A stretch of DNA of 41,866 nt. Origin: Chlorobium sp. Lineage in GTDB: Bacteria > Bacteroidota > Chlorobiia > Chlorobiales > Chlorobiaceae. The stretch is taken from NCBI RefSeq assembly GCF_021740465.1, contig NZ_JAIOZR010000018.1, forward strand, positions 1-41,866. Direction: 5' to 3'. Positions 9,491 to 17,974 of the stretch are shown here, piece by piece. The translations under genes and the position numbers were made by a program. The notes under the pieces are model-generated. The model was not told the origin of the DNA. It saw only the letters and a list, made by a program, of their open reading frames with translations, and made no database searches. How positions within the stretch are numbered: position 1 is the first letter of the stretch; the number at the start of each line of letters is the position of its first letter.

Positions 9491-10969
9491 TCAGGTTGCA
9501 AGATATGATTCCGGTATCAGGTTCCCGATATTGAGCACCAGATTCGGGTCGAAGCATTTTTTTATGCGGACCATCTCCCTGATGCCGCTTTCGCCATACA
9601 TGGCGGCAAGATATGGTGATTTCAGCTTGCCGATGCCGTGTTCGGCCGACAGCGTTCCGCCGAGTGCGATGGCTTTTTCGACAAACTCCCGGTAGAGCGA
9701 CTTGGCCCGCAGAAACTCCTCCCGGTTGCGGGGCAGGATGTTCAGGTGCACGTGCGAGTTGCCGATATGGCCGAAGATAATAAAGGTAAAGCTGTTTTTC
9801 CGGCACGAAGAGTCGTAAAAATCGAACAGCTCACGGAATGAACGGTCCGGCACCGCCATATCGGTGCTGATTTTGCTTTCCTCTTGGCGGTTCAGCCATT
9901 CGTTGACCAGAAGCGGAAGGGCATGGCGGAACGCGGTCAGCCTCCGCTGTTCCTCGCGGTCCAGGGCAATCCAGGTCAGATCGACGAGGGCTCCCGATGA
10001 TTCCATGAGTTCAAGCCAAAGCTCCAGATCACTCTCCTCGCTTTCAGGTGTGGTTTCCTGTTCAAAGAAAACCGCACCGGCTGCTTCCCGGGGAATGTCG
10101 GGATACTCCTTCCGGAGAAAGTCGAGAGAGTTGCCGTCGAAAAACTCGAGCACCCTGGGAGTTACGCCTCCTTCAGCGGATTTTGCCCTTGCGGTGAAGC
10201 TGAACAGGTCGTCCAGGGTGTTGAAGTATACCAGGCATGAAAAGAGATGCCGTGGAAAGGGTATGAGTTTCAGGTCCGCCTCAAGAATGATGCCGAGAGT
10301 GCCTTCGCTTCCGATGAAGAGATCGATCAGATCCATGCCGGCTTTAGAAAAGTAGCCGGCGTTGTGCTTGCTCGTTTCCGGCATGCGGTACTGCGGCCTC
10401 AGGAACGAGAGCGTTCCGGCAAGAGGCAGCTCGATACGGAACAGGTCGTTTTCATCGGCAAGATATTTTCCCCGCGGTATATCGAGCAGGTCGCCCTCCG
10501 GCAGCGCAACAAGAATTCGAAGAATATGCTCCCGTGTCGGGCCATACCTGAAGGTTCGTGCGCCTGAGGAGTTGTTGGCGATAGTGCTGCCGATAAAACA
10601 GAGACCCTCGGTAGGATCGGGAGGGTAGAACCAGCCGGCCTGCTCGACCATGCGCTGAACGTTTTCAAGCAGGGCGCCGGCCTGTACGGTGAGGGTCGCC
10701 TGGTTTTCCGACAAATGCATCGGTTCGCCGATCGCATCGAGTTTCTGCATGGAGATTACGTAGTCTCCTTCCGGTATGCGGCCGCCTGTGGTTCCGGTGC
10801 CGTTTCCCGCAATGGTAAAGCGTTTTCCGCCCTCTGTCGCCGAACGGAGCAGTTCCGCTGTTTCTTCAGCGGTTTCGGGAAAATAGACCCCGGGAGTTCT
10901 TCCTGTTTTCAGGTTGCTTGTATCGGTGAGAAATACCTCTATGGATGCAGGGTCGCTTTTGTAGATCAT
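9491..10969 (-). CDS. FAD-linked oxidase, GlcD/D-lactate dehydrogenase type
   Basis: The 492-residue protein has a PCMH-type FAD-binding domain (about residues 25-210; GNGTGTTGGRIPEGDYVIS and IGSTIANNSSGARTFRYG) and a C-terminal FAD-oxidase domain with the family ending GTLSAEHGIGKLK. IFGHIGNSHVHLNILPR is the conserved HxGdgnxH-like region. Such enzymes oxidise 2-hydroxy acids (glycolate, D-lactate, D-2-hydroxyglutarate); the substrate here is unknown. No Cys-rich Fe-S domain is fused. The start ATG at 10969 overlaps the mrdA stop by ATGA, so the two are translationally coupled, an odd pairing of a redox enzyme with a cell-shape transpeptidase. Confidence 0.9.
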   Translation of the reverse strand: MIYKSDPASIEVFLTDTSNLKTGRTPGVYFPETAEETAELLRSATEGGKRFTIAGNGTGTTGGRIPEGDYVISMQKLDAIGEPMHLSENQATLTVQAGALLENVQRMVEQAGWFYPPDPTEGLCFIGSTIANNSSGARTFRYGPTREHILRILVALPEGDLLDIPRGKYLADENDLFRIELPLAGTLSFLRPQYRMPETSKHNAGYFSKAGMDLIDLFIGSEGTLGIILEADLKLIPFPRHLFSCLVYFNTLDDLFSFTARAKSAEGGVTPRVLEFFDGNSLDFLRKEYPDIPREAAGAVFFEQETTPESEESDLELWLELMESSGALVDLTWIALDREEQRRLTAFRHALPLLVNEWLNRQEESKISTDMAVPDRSFRELFDFYDSSCRKNSFTFIIFGHIGNSHVHLNILPRNREEFLRAKSLYREFVEKAIALGGTLSAEHGIGKLKSPYLAAMYGESGIREMVRIKKCFDPNLVLNIGNLIPESYLAT

Positions 10970-12909
10970 GGTTCGCTGCCGTTTTCTTCTCCACCAGCTG
11001 CTTCACGGTTTTCTTCCGCAGGCGCCTCCCAGGGTGTTTCAGTGGCAGCATCAGCAGGGACGGGGTTTTCGGTCGCAGGCCGCAGACTGTCCGCTTTAAG
11101 CTCAGGAGCCGAGGTTTTCTGCGAACCTGAGTGTGCTGAAGAGGGCTTCAGTTTTTTATCGCCCTTCACATAGTACCGGATCAGCTCACGAGCGATCGGT
11201 GCTGAAATGGAACCGCCGAATCCCGCATTTTCGACAAGCACCGTGACGGCGATTTTAGGGTTGTCAACCGGAGCGAAGGCGATGAACCATGCATGGTCGA
11301 GACCGTGCGGGTTCTGTGCAGTTCCGGTTTTTCCGGCTACCGGAATATCCGCAATATTGGCCATTGTTCCTGTTCCCTGAAGCACAACACCGCGCATGGC
11401 TTCACGGATATAGGCGATATTTTTCTCCGATACCGGGAGGGTTCGTTTTCTGTGCGGAAGAGCGATATACCTTCCTGTAGCCGTATCGCGGTATCCTTTG
11501 ACCAGATGCGGCTGATACCAGGTTCCGCTGTTGGCGATTGCTGCGGTATAGGCGGCCAGCTGCACCGGCGTAGCGCCGAGTTCACCCTGGCCGATGGCAA
11601 GGCTGATAAGGTATCCTTTGGTCCATTTGTCGCGGCCGTAGCGCCGGTTGAAATAATCGGCCGATGGCAGTATTCCCGAACGTTCACCGGGCATGTCGAT
11701 GCCTGTCTCTTCACCGAACCCGAACATCCGACCGTAATGCGTCCAGTTTTCAAAGCCGGTTTTGAACATCAGATTGAAGAAGTACACATTGCTCGATTGA
11801 ATGATGGCTTTTTTCATATCGATCGCGCCCAGAGCGTGTCCTGCATGATTCTGGAATCTTCTTTTTCCGAAGGTAAAGCTGCCCCTGTCGAGAAATTTTG
11901 CATCCGGGTCGACTTTTTCCTCTTCAAGCGCCGCCATGGCAAGCACCATCTTGTAGATGGAGCCCGGCGGGTAGACCGCCTGCAGTGTGCGGTTGAAGAG
12001 TGGCTTCTGCGGATTGTTGATGATGTTTCGCCATCCGTCGGGCTTGGTCGATCCGTTGAAAATCTCAAGATCGTAATCAGGGGCGCTTACCAGCGCCAGT
12101 ATGCCCCCGTTTGAGGGGTCAATGGCGACGACGGCGCCGGATTTTCCGGTTTTCCGGATCAGTTCCTCGGCAAGCTGCTGCAAGCCGGCATCGATGTGCA
12201 GGTAGAGATCGTCGCCTCGGATGGCCGGGATATCGCTGTTGCCGTCATCATATTTGCCGACAAGCTTTCCGAGCGGATCGACCATTTCGAAACGCGCGCC
12301 TTTCTGTCCTTTCAATCGCTCCTCGTAGACCTTTTCGAGGCCGCTGAAGCCGATTTTGTCCTCCTGCGTATAGCCCTCTTCGGAGAGTTTTTCAAGATCT
12401 TCCTTCGGAATCAGCCGCTGGTAACCGAACAGGTGCGAGCCGTAAAGAGATCCGGTATATTTCCGTTTGTTGTCGGCCTCGATGATCACTCCCGGAAGCT
12501 GCCAGAGGTTTTCGCTCAGCCGTGCTATAATCACCGGGTTAAGGTTTTTTGTTACGGTTGTGGCCGAAAAGCGGTTGAAGCGTTCTCCTTTCCGGATTTT
12601 TTCGGTAAGCTCCCCGACCGGCATGTTCATCAGGCGCGCAAAAAAGCCGGTTTTGGACTTCCGGAATTCCGAAGGGATAACCCTGACCGAATAGAGCGGC
12701 TGATTGTCCACGACGATAATTCCGTTCCGGTCGATCATCCTTCCTCGCGGTGCCTGTATCCAGATTCTGCGGATACTGTTGGTGGAAGATATGGAGCCGA
12801 GTTCCTGAAAATTCAGTACCTGCAGATAGAAGAGGCGGGCGAGCAGCAATGAAAATACCGCGACGACAACATAGGTAACCAGCGATGCTCCCCGTTGAAT
12901 GGTATCCAT
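10966..12909 (-). CDS. mrdA: Penicillin-binding protein 2 (elongasome transpeptidase)
   Basis: This class B PBP cross-links peptidoglycan during lateral wall growth. The 647-residue protein has one N-terminal membrane helix (about 11-30), a dimerisation/pedestal domain and a transpeptidase domain. The latter shows all three active-site motifs: SIYK at 317-320 with nucleophile Ser317, SSN at 372-374 and KTG at 527-529. A low-complexity tail rich in Ala, Glu and Pro (about 590-647) follows the fold. It comes 3 bases after mreD and before the FAD oxidase. rodA, its usual glycosyltransferase partner, is not adjacent. Confidence 0.96.
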   Translation of the reverse strand: MDTIQRGASLVTYVVVAVFSLLLARLFYLQVLNFQELGSISSTNSIRRIWIQAPRGRMIDRNGIIVVDNQPLYSVRVIPSEFRKSKTGFFARLMNMPVGELTEKIRKGERFNRFSATTVTKNLNPVIIARLSENLWQLPGVIIEADNKRKYTGSLYGSHLFGYQRLIPKEDLEKLSEEGYTQEDKIGFSGLEKVYEERLKGQKGARFEMVDPLGKLVGKYDDGNSDIPAIRGDDLYLHIDAGLQQLAEELIRKTGKSGAVVAIDPSNGGILALVSAPDYDLEIFNGSTKPDGWRNIINNPQKPLFNRTLQAVYPPGSIYKMVLAMAALEEEKVDPDAKFLDRGSFTFGKRRFQNHAGHALGAIDMKKAIIQSSNVYFFNLMFKTGFENWTHYGRMFGFGEETGIDMPGERSGILPSADYFNRRYGRDKWTKGYLISLAIGQGELGATPVQLAAYTAAIANSGTWYQPHLVKGYRDTATGRYIALPHRKRTLPVSEKNIAYIREAMRGVVLQGTGTMANIADIPVAGKTGTAQNPHGLDHAWFIAFAPVDNPKIAVTVLVENAGFGGSISAPIARELIRYYVKGDKKLKPSSAHSGSQKTSAPELKADSLRPATENPVPADAATETPWEAPAEENREAAGGEENGSEP

Positions 12910-12912
12910 TGG

Positions 12913-13404
12913 TTACTCGGAAAGGGTTTTTCTCAGAAACAGCCGGAAGACGGTAACGGTCAGGAGCAGATTCATCATGCAGGCCAGGGCTCCGGAGACG
13001 AATATACGGTAGAGGAGCGGTTCGCCGAGCGGATTTACTACAAGGCTGAATGCCAGATTTCCCGCAAAAGAAGCAAGAACGACGGCAAGATAAAGCATTC
13101 TGGATTTCTGGGTCATGGTCGCATGGCTGTTTTCCGGTACATGACAGTATCCTGCTGTAAATCCTTCAATCGTTCTGGTGAGCAGCACGATTCCCATGTT
13201 GCCTGAAAGTACTCCGCAGACGAATCCGGCGGCAAATCCGTAGGTCATGCCTTGCCGCTGACCGGTAAAAACCGACATGAAGACAAGAAAAACGATAACT
13301 GCATCGGGCGAAACGCCAAGCAGCGTCAGCTTTGAGAAGCCGAATACCTGCAGCAGGCAGACTGCGAGCAGGATGATGATGGGGAGGATTTGGTTTTTTG
13401 TCAC
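12913..13404 (-). CDS. mreD: Rod shape-determining protein MreD
   Basis: The 163-residue protein is almost entirely hydrophobic, with five to six predicted membrane helices, and has the MreD pattern (ITLLGVSPDAVIVFLVFMSVF-like first half, then GMTYGFAAGFVCGVLSG). MreD is an inner-membrane part of the elongasome. It sits 3 bases from mreC and 3 bases from mrdA. Because MreD sequences are weakly conserved, the call leans on the gene order as well as on topology. Confidence 0.93.
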   Translation of the reverse strand: MTKNQILPIIILLAVCLLQVFGFSKLTLLGVSPDAVIVFLVFMSVFTGQRQGMTYGFAAGFVCGVLSGNMGIVLLTRTIEGFTAGYCHVPENSHATMTQKSRMLYLAVVLASFAGNLAFSLVVNPLGEPLLYRIFVSGALACMMNLLLTVTVFRLFLRKTLSE

Positions 13405-13407
13405 AGC

Positions 13408-14274
13408 TCAGTTCACAGGGTTGATGATTGCCGGTTTATCCTGGGGCAGGACGCTCTCGAGCATCTCTATTTTTTCCGGGTTTTTCTTTGCCGGTGCGAC
13501 CAGTACATAGGTCAGGGTCGAGAAATCTACCGCCAGCCGGATAGTGATGTCGTAAAACAGTTTGTCAGGTTTTATGCGGACAATCCGGCCTACGGGAATG
13601 CCACTGGGAGAGAAGGTGCTGAAGTCCGTCGTCAGCATCAGTTCGCCCTTTTTGAGCGGACTGCTTATCGGAATGTGATCGATCTGTGCAAGATGCTCCG
13701 CCCCGCCGTTCCAGCTGAGTATCCCCAGGGCATTGCTTCTGTCGGACATGACGCTCACCTTGAAGTCACTGTGTATGAGCGGCAGCACGCTTGCGTAATG
13801 TTCGGATACGAACACGACCCGTCCGACAAGGCCGTGGGGGGTAAGCACGGTCATGTCTTTCCGGATACCATGGGTTGTTCCGGCATCGATCAAAAGCATG
13901 TTTTCCCTTGAACTGAACTTCCTGTCGATCACTCTGGCAATAATGTAGCCGGAGGTGTCGAATGTGGAATCGGCCAGCAATGCACGTCGTGCTTTTTGGT
14001 TCCTGAGCGCCGTTTCGCTGCGCAGGATTCTGGAAAGCATCTCCGCATTGATTTTCAGCAGTCGTTCATTTTCCCTGCGGAGATTGAACAGGTAGCCGTA
14101 GCTCGATATTTTTTCATCGATCGAAGCCCGGAGCTCGGTGCCCGCGCTCCGTATTTTCGAGAGCATATCGTCCTGTTCGAACCTGATCAGCAGGAGTGCA
14201 ATGCTGCAGTAGAGCAGCAGGAGCAGATAGGCGTTATGTTTGATGAGAAATTTGAAAAACTTCTGCACGATCAA
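13408..14274 (-). CDS. mreC: Rod shape-determining protein MreC
   Basis: The 288-residue protein has a short cytoplasmic N-terminus, a membrane helix (about 12-30), a periplasmic coiled coil (about 55-100, NLRRENERLLKINAEMLSRI) and a beta-rich domain with IIARVIDR, LIDAGTTHGIRKDMTVLTPHGLVGRV and LLTTDFSTFSPSGIPVGRI, all typical of MreC. The start is a TTG at 14274 with AAAAGGA just upstream. It is the first gene of the leftward mreC-mreD-mrdA cluster. mreB, usually directly upstream, is not here; the next gene upstream is divergent. Confidence 0.96.
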   Translation of the reverse strand: MIVQKFFKFLIKHNAYLLLLLYCSIALLLIRFEQDDMLSKIRSAGTELRASIDEKISSYGYLFNLRRENERLLKINAEMLSRILRSETALRNQKARRALLADSTFDTSGYIIARVIDRKFSSRENMLLIDAGTTHGIRKDMTVLTPHGLVGRVVFVSEHYASVLPLIHSDFKVSVMSDRSNALGILSWNGGAEHLAQIDHIPISSPLKKGELMLTTDFSTFSPSGIPVGRIVRIKPDKLFYDITIRLAVDFSTLTYVLVAPAKKNPEKIEMLESVLPQDKPAIINPVN

Positions 14275-14412
14275 GAATTCCTTTTAAGAGACCTTATGGC
14301 ATTAGCTCTTGCCGCCTGCAAGCCCGCGTGGTTTGCCTGAGTGGTTATTTTTGTTACATTTTCCTGTTTCAGGGCAGGCATTGTCCCTGTCAATATGACA
14401 AGTTGTCAACAT

Positions 14413-14802
14413 ATGGTGCAAAACTTAAATATAACAGATAAATTTATTGTTGTCGGCGACAGAGTTTTAATCAAACCGAAATCTCTCGACGAACGCACAA
14501 AATCAGGCATATACCTTCCTCCCGGCATTCAGGAAAAAGCACGGATCCAGAGTGGCTATGTCATCAAGACCGGACCTGGCTATCCGGTTGGGCCACCTCC
14601 GGAATCCGACGAACCATGGAAGGAAAAGCTTTCGGGCGCCCAGTACATCCCCCTGCAGGCGAAAGTCGGCGATCTGGCCATTTTTATCCAGAACAGCTCG
14701 TACGAGATCGAGTATGAGGAGGAGCGCTACATCATTGTGCCCAACTCCGCGATCCTTCTCCTGATCAGGGAGGACGACGATCTTGAATATTATCTGAAAT
14801 AA
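14413..14802 (+). CDS. Stand-alone GroES-like co-chaperonin (Cpn10 fold)
   Basis: The 129-residue protein has GroES landmarks: VVGDRVLIKPKSLDERTKSGIYLPP (N-terminal beta strand and start of the mobile loop), then KVGDLAIFIQNSSYEIEYEEERYIIVPNSAILLLI (the dome and C-terminal strand pattern). It is about 30 residues longer than a typical 95-97-residue GroES, with an extra segment (GYPVGPPPESDEPWKEKLSG) and an acidic end. There is no groEL next to it, so it is likely a paralogue and not the partner of the main chaperonin. The ATG at 14413 (MVQNLNITDK) is chosen; an in-frame upstream ATG at 14395 is possible. It is divergent from mreC. Confidence 0.85.
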   Translation: MVQNLNITDKFIVVGDRVLIKPKSLDERTKSGIYLPPGIQEKARIQSGYVIKTGPGYPVGPPPESDEPWKEKLSGAQYIPLQAKVGDLAIFIQNSSYEIEYEEERYIIVPNSAILLLIREDDDLEYYLK

Positions 14803-14888
14803 CCGGTGGCTGTTTCCGGCTGCATCATGTTTTCCAGTAACGGGGCTCGGCAGGCAAGACCCTGAACCCCATAGTATTATACGCGATC

Positions 14889-15845
14889 ATGACTTCTGAA
14901 CCTCTACAGCCGCTTCCATCCAAAGAGGAGTTGCTTCTCCATGTAGGGCAGTTGAAAAAAGAGCTGAACGCAGTTCTGCTTGCCCACTACTATACGGTTC
15001 CTGAAATTCAGCAGGCTGCCGATGTTGTCGGCGACAGCCTTGCCCTTGCCCGCAGTGCAGAGAAAACCGGTGCCGATGTGATCGTTTTCGCGGGTGTTTA
15101 CTTCATGGCCGAGACAGCCAAGATTCTCAATCCCGACAAGCTGGTGCTCGTTCCCGACGAATATGCCGGATGCCCACTGGCCGACAGCTGTTCACCGGAA
15201 GAATTCAGGCAGTTCCGCCTGCAGCATCCCGGCGCTGTTGCCGTCAGCTATATCAATTCGTCGGCAGAGATAAAAGCGCTATCCGATATTATCTGCACCT
15301 CGTCGAACGCCGAGAGGATCATACGCTCAATACCAACGGAGCAAAAAATAATTTTCGGGCCGGACCGCAATCTCGGCGGTTACCTCATGAAAAAACTGCA
15401 AAGGGAGATGGTGCTCTGGCAGGGGTACTGCTATGTGCATGAAGCGTTTTCCGAGGAGTACATTCTCGATGCGTGCCGGCTGCACCCCCATGCCCTCCTG
15501 ATAGCTCATCCGGAGTGCAGGGAGGAGGTGCTTCGCCATGCCGCCTTTGTGGGCTCCACCCAGGCGCTGCTCGACTTTACGGCGTCGAGCGATGCATCGG
15601 CTTTCATTGTGGCCACAGAGCCGGGCATTCTTTTCGAAATGCAGAAACGTTCTCCGCTGAAAGAGTTCATTCCGGCGCCGAAAGATCTGCAGAACCCGCG
15701 CAGTGTCTGCAAGCAGATGAAGCAGAACACGCTTGAAAAGCTGGTGCAGTGCATGCAGAACCGGAAGCCGGAGATTGTGCTTCCCGAAAAGCTCAGAATC
15801 GCCGCCCTGAAGCCGATACGACGTATGCTCGATCTTTCGGCATGA
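14889..15845 (+). CDS. nadA: Quinolinate synthase (NadA)
   Basis: NadA condenses iminoaspartate with dihydroxyacetone phosphate to form quinolinate and needs a [4Fe-4S] cluster. In this 318-residue protein the likely cluster ligands are Cys95 (DEYAGCPLADSC), Cys181 (GYCYVHEAF) and Cys274 (SVCKQMKQNTLEKL), matching the three-cysteine pattern of the family. LAHYYTVPEIQQAADVVGDS, GVYFMAETAKIL and LIAHPEC are also typical. The ATG at 14889 gives the normal length. It completes a loose group with nadE and nadB; nadC is not in the window. Confidence 0.97.
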   Translation: MTSEPLQPLPSKEELLLHVGQLKKELNAVLLAHYYTVPEIQQAADVVGDSLALARSAEKTGADVIVFAGVYFMAETAKILNPDKLVLVPDEYAGCPLADSCSPEEFRQFRLQHPGAVAVSYINSSAEIKALSDIICTSSNAERIIRSIPTEQKIIFGPDRNLGGYLMKKLQREMVLWQGYCYVHEAFSEEYILDACRLHPHALLIAHPECREEVLRHAAFVGSTQALLDFTASSDASAFIVATEPGILFEMQKRSPLKEFIPAPKDLQNPRSVCKQMKQNTLEKLVQCMQNRKPEIVLPEKLRIAALKPIRRMLDLSA

Positions 15846-15922
15846 AAAACCGTACGGGAAGCCGAACCTGATCAGTGCTCTTTTTTTTGCATAACACTTT
15901 CATCATCAAACCCTCATCATTT

Positions 15923-16648
15923 ATGGAAAGCCTGCTTAACCGCACATCCCGAGGGATGTCGATCATGACCACCGTTCTTGTTCTGTTTTTCAATGCCGCC
16001 GATACCTACGGCTGGCACGACAGAACACATCTCGCCATCGCCCAGGCGGCAGGTTTCGAGCGCTGGTACAGCGCCGCTGCTCCGGATGTCGTGAAGTCGA
16101 GGGATATGTTCAGGCCTGTCGAGGAGAAGAACCACTACTACAACAACAACGCCGACCGGAAAGTAACGGCGCAGATGGTAATGGAACAGGTGGAGCGCTT
16201 CAACCGACCGGAGGATGACGAAGGGCATCTTTACGGGGCGATTATCGGTTCCGTCAGAGACTATAAAAAGCTCAGCGCCAGCGGCAAGTATGCCGACTAT
16301 CCGCTCGTTTTCTGTGCCCACTATGCCGGCGACCTCTCCATGCCGCTGCACAATACCGTCTACGACGATTTCAACAAGGAGCGGCATGGTACCAACGACG
16401 GCATTATCGAATGCAACGCCCTGAACAATATCGGTTACATCCAGCGGAGCATCTACGATATCCGTATCGAAAGCGAGGAGGACCTTGCTCGCGAAATTGC
16501 ACGGGTTGCCGAAACTGCCCGCAGGCTCGGACGGAAGATCAGAAAAGAGAACCGGAACATGACCCAGGCCGAGACCTACACGCAGGTTATTCACAGCGCG
16601 TCGCTTTTCAGGGCTATCCTGCGGTATGTCGGAAAGAACCCCTGCTGA
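15923..16648 (+). CDS. Secreted S1/P1-nuclease / zinc phospholipase C-fold protein
   Basis: After a signal peptide ending near TYG, the mature protein would begin with Trp31 (WHDRTHLAIA). In the P1 nuclease/phospholipase C superfamily the N-terminal Trp and a His six residues in bind zinc, and both are here. NHYYNN, HYAGDLSMPLH (H-x3-D-x5-H) and HGTND (H-x3-D) supply the other expected ligands, so the trinuclear zinc site looks complete. It should hydrolyse phosphodiesters (nucleic acid or phospholipid) in the periplasm or outside; which one cannot be told. The ATG at 15923 is chosen; ATGs at 15956 and 15965 and a GTG at 15875 are alternatives. The pentapeptide gene starts 12 bases after the stop. 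Confidence 0.85.
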   Translation: MESLLNRTSRGMSIMTTVLVLFFNAADTYGWHDRTHLAIAQAAGFERWYSAAAPDVVKSRDMFRPVEEKNHYYNNNADRKVTAQMVMEQVERFNRPEDDEGHLYGAIIGSVRDYKKLSASGKYADYPLVFCAHYAGDLSMPLHNTVYDDFNKERHGTNDGIIECNALNNIGYIQRSIYDIRIESEEDLAREIARVAETARRLGRKIRKENRNMTQAETYTQVIHSASLFRAILRYVGKNPC

Positions 16649-16660
16649 TCATTCAGGCCT

Positions 16661-17737
16661 ATGGCAAGTCAGGAACATCTTTCGGTGCTCTCTCGGGGAG
16701 TCGCGTCATGGAACCTGTGGCGCCACGAAAATGGCATCGCGCATCCGGAACTCCAGGGCGCCGACCTTCGGGGATTCGACCTCCGGGAGGCCGACCTGAG
16801 CGGAGCGAATCTTTCCGGAGCGATTCTCTGCCATTCGGATCTCGGCGGAGCCGATCTCAGGGGTGCCGATCTCAGGGGTGCCGATCTCGAAGGTGCCGAT
16901 CTCGGCGGGGCCCGGCTCAGCAAAAGCACGATCGACATCAATACCCGGTACGAAACCCTGCGGGGCTGCGATATCGGCGTTAACGGCTTTTATTCCGCCC
17001 CGACCGACTCCGCGGCGCTCATGCGTCTCGATCCTCCGGGAAACTCCATGCAGGGCTCCAATGCGGAGGCGGTGATCGAGAGTCTTCGGCAGGCCAGAAA
17101 ACTCCACACCTTTTCCATGGTTCTGGCCGGCATCGGTCTCCTGTTCATCGTCATCAGGCCGAAATCGATCTCCCTGCCCTATCTGGCCGGCTCCTTCAAG
17201 TTCGACGACCTCAGCTATGCCTTTCTTGCCGCCCTGCTCTCGACCGGTCTGTTGAGCCTTGTGGCAACCTTTATCGACTCGGCACTGCAGGGGGCGCGCT
17301 ATCTCAATGACCGCCGTTCTGTCATGACCGTCGGGCACTTTCCCTGGGTGCTTTCAAAATACGAGCAGAATCCCGAGGTTCGCCGCCAGTCGAAAATCCT
17401 GCGGTTTTTTCTCAGCTTTCATCCGCTTGTCTATCTCTACTTTTTCGTTAAGTGGGATGCGCTTTTTTACGGCGACTGGGCAGGGGTCGTCAGCCATTAT
17501 CAGGAGCTTCCCGTTGTGCTCGGCGAATGGCTGCTGCCGGTTTTCTATGTGATGCTTTTCAGGCTTTGCCTTCGGATTTTCAGGCTTTCCGGGGGATTTC
17601 AGAAGCCAATTCTTTTCGATGCCGAAACCGAAAGAGACCGGCGCTCCGACATGGAACGGCTTGCCCATGCTGTTGAAACCCAGGCGGAGGAAATCGCTGC
17701 ACTCGCCACCATTCTGCGAAGGGAAAAAGAGCGGTGA
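16661..17737 (+). CDS. Pentapeptide-repeat membrane protein
   Basis: The 358-residue protein has about ten A(D/N)LxG-type pentapeptides in residues 30-88 (LQGADLRGFDLREADLSGAN and onwards), which should form a right-handed quadrilateral beta helix. Then come about four membrane helices (near 148-168, 188-213, 253-272 and 288-313) and a charged C-terminal coiled coil (about 325-358). Pentapeptide proteins with membrane segments have no settled function. The neighbour upstream is the secreted zinc enzyme, 12 bases away, so they may be cotranscribed. Part of the repeat region is repetitive at the DNA level too, which suggests recent unit expansion. Confidence 0.85.
   Translation: MASQEHLSVLSRGVASWNLWRHENGIAHPELQGADLRGFDLREADLSGANLSGAILCHSDLGGADLRGADLRGADLEGADLGGARLSKSTIDINTRYETLRGCDIGVNGFYSAPTDSAALMRLDPPGNSMQGSNAEAVIESLRQARKLHTFSMVLAGIGLLFIVIRPKSISLPYLAGSFKFDDLSYAFLAALLSTGLLSLVATFIDSALQGARYLNDRRSVMTVGHFPWVLSKYEQNPEVRRQSKILRFFLSFHPLVYLYFFVKWDALFYGDWAGVVSHYQELPVVLGEWLLPVFYVMLFRLCLRIFRLSGGFQKPILFDAETERDRRSDMERLAHAVETQAEEIAALATILRREKER
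16850..16909 (+). repeat. Four tandem 15-bp units inside the pentapeptide gene
   Basis: The unit GCCGATCTCAGGGGT occurs twice without change (16850-16864 and 16865-16879), followed by two variants (16880-16894 and 16895-16909). Each unit encodes one pentapeptide in frame, so unit gain or loss would lengthen or shorten the beta helix without a frameshift. Confidence 0.85.
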
Positions 17738-17970
17738 GAAAGCGGGACTCGATGAAACGATGAGGCTTTTTTTCTGCAGCAGAGAAGCCCTGACGTTCCG
17801 GGCGATATGAAGAGCCGTCAGCCGGAATCGGAAGGGTTTTCCATGCGTTTTCGGCAGAAATAACCGGATGAAAAGTGATGGTTTTTTTTTGTTGAAATTA
17901 CGGCCTGTGTTTCCGGGTTTCTGTTTTTCCTTTGCCTTTTGCATGAAAAACCTTACACTCTCAACAGTTC
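17738..17970. other. Non-coding stretch before the riboswitch
   Basis: About 230 bp after the pentapeptide gene hold no coding region I can support. The part from about 17870 is rich in T runs. TTGAAATTAC (17892 on) and TTGCAT (17939 on) are possible promoter hexamers for the riboswitch transcript, without a clear partner at good spacing. The gap between the pentapeptide gene and nrdJ is about 750 bp in total. Confidence 0.4.
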
Positions 17971-17974
17971 TTTT

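Noticed and set aside
15881-15888. T-run after nadA as an intrinsic terminator
   Set aside because: Only a short CTGATCAG palindrome precedes it; there is no stable GC-rich stem next to the T-run.
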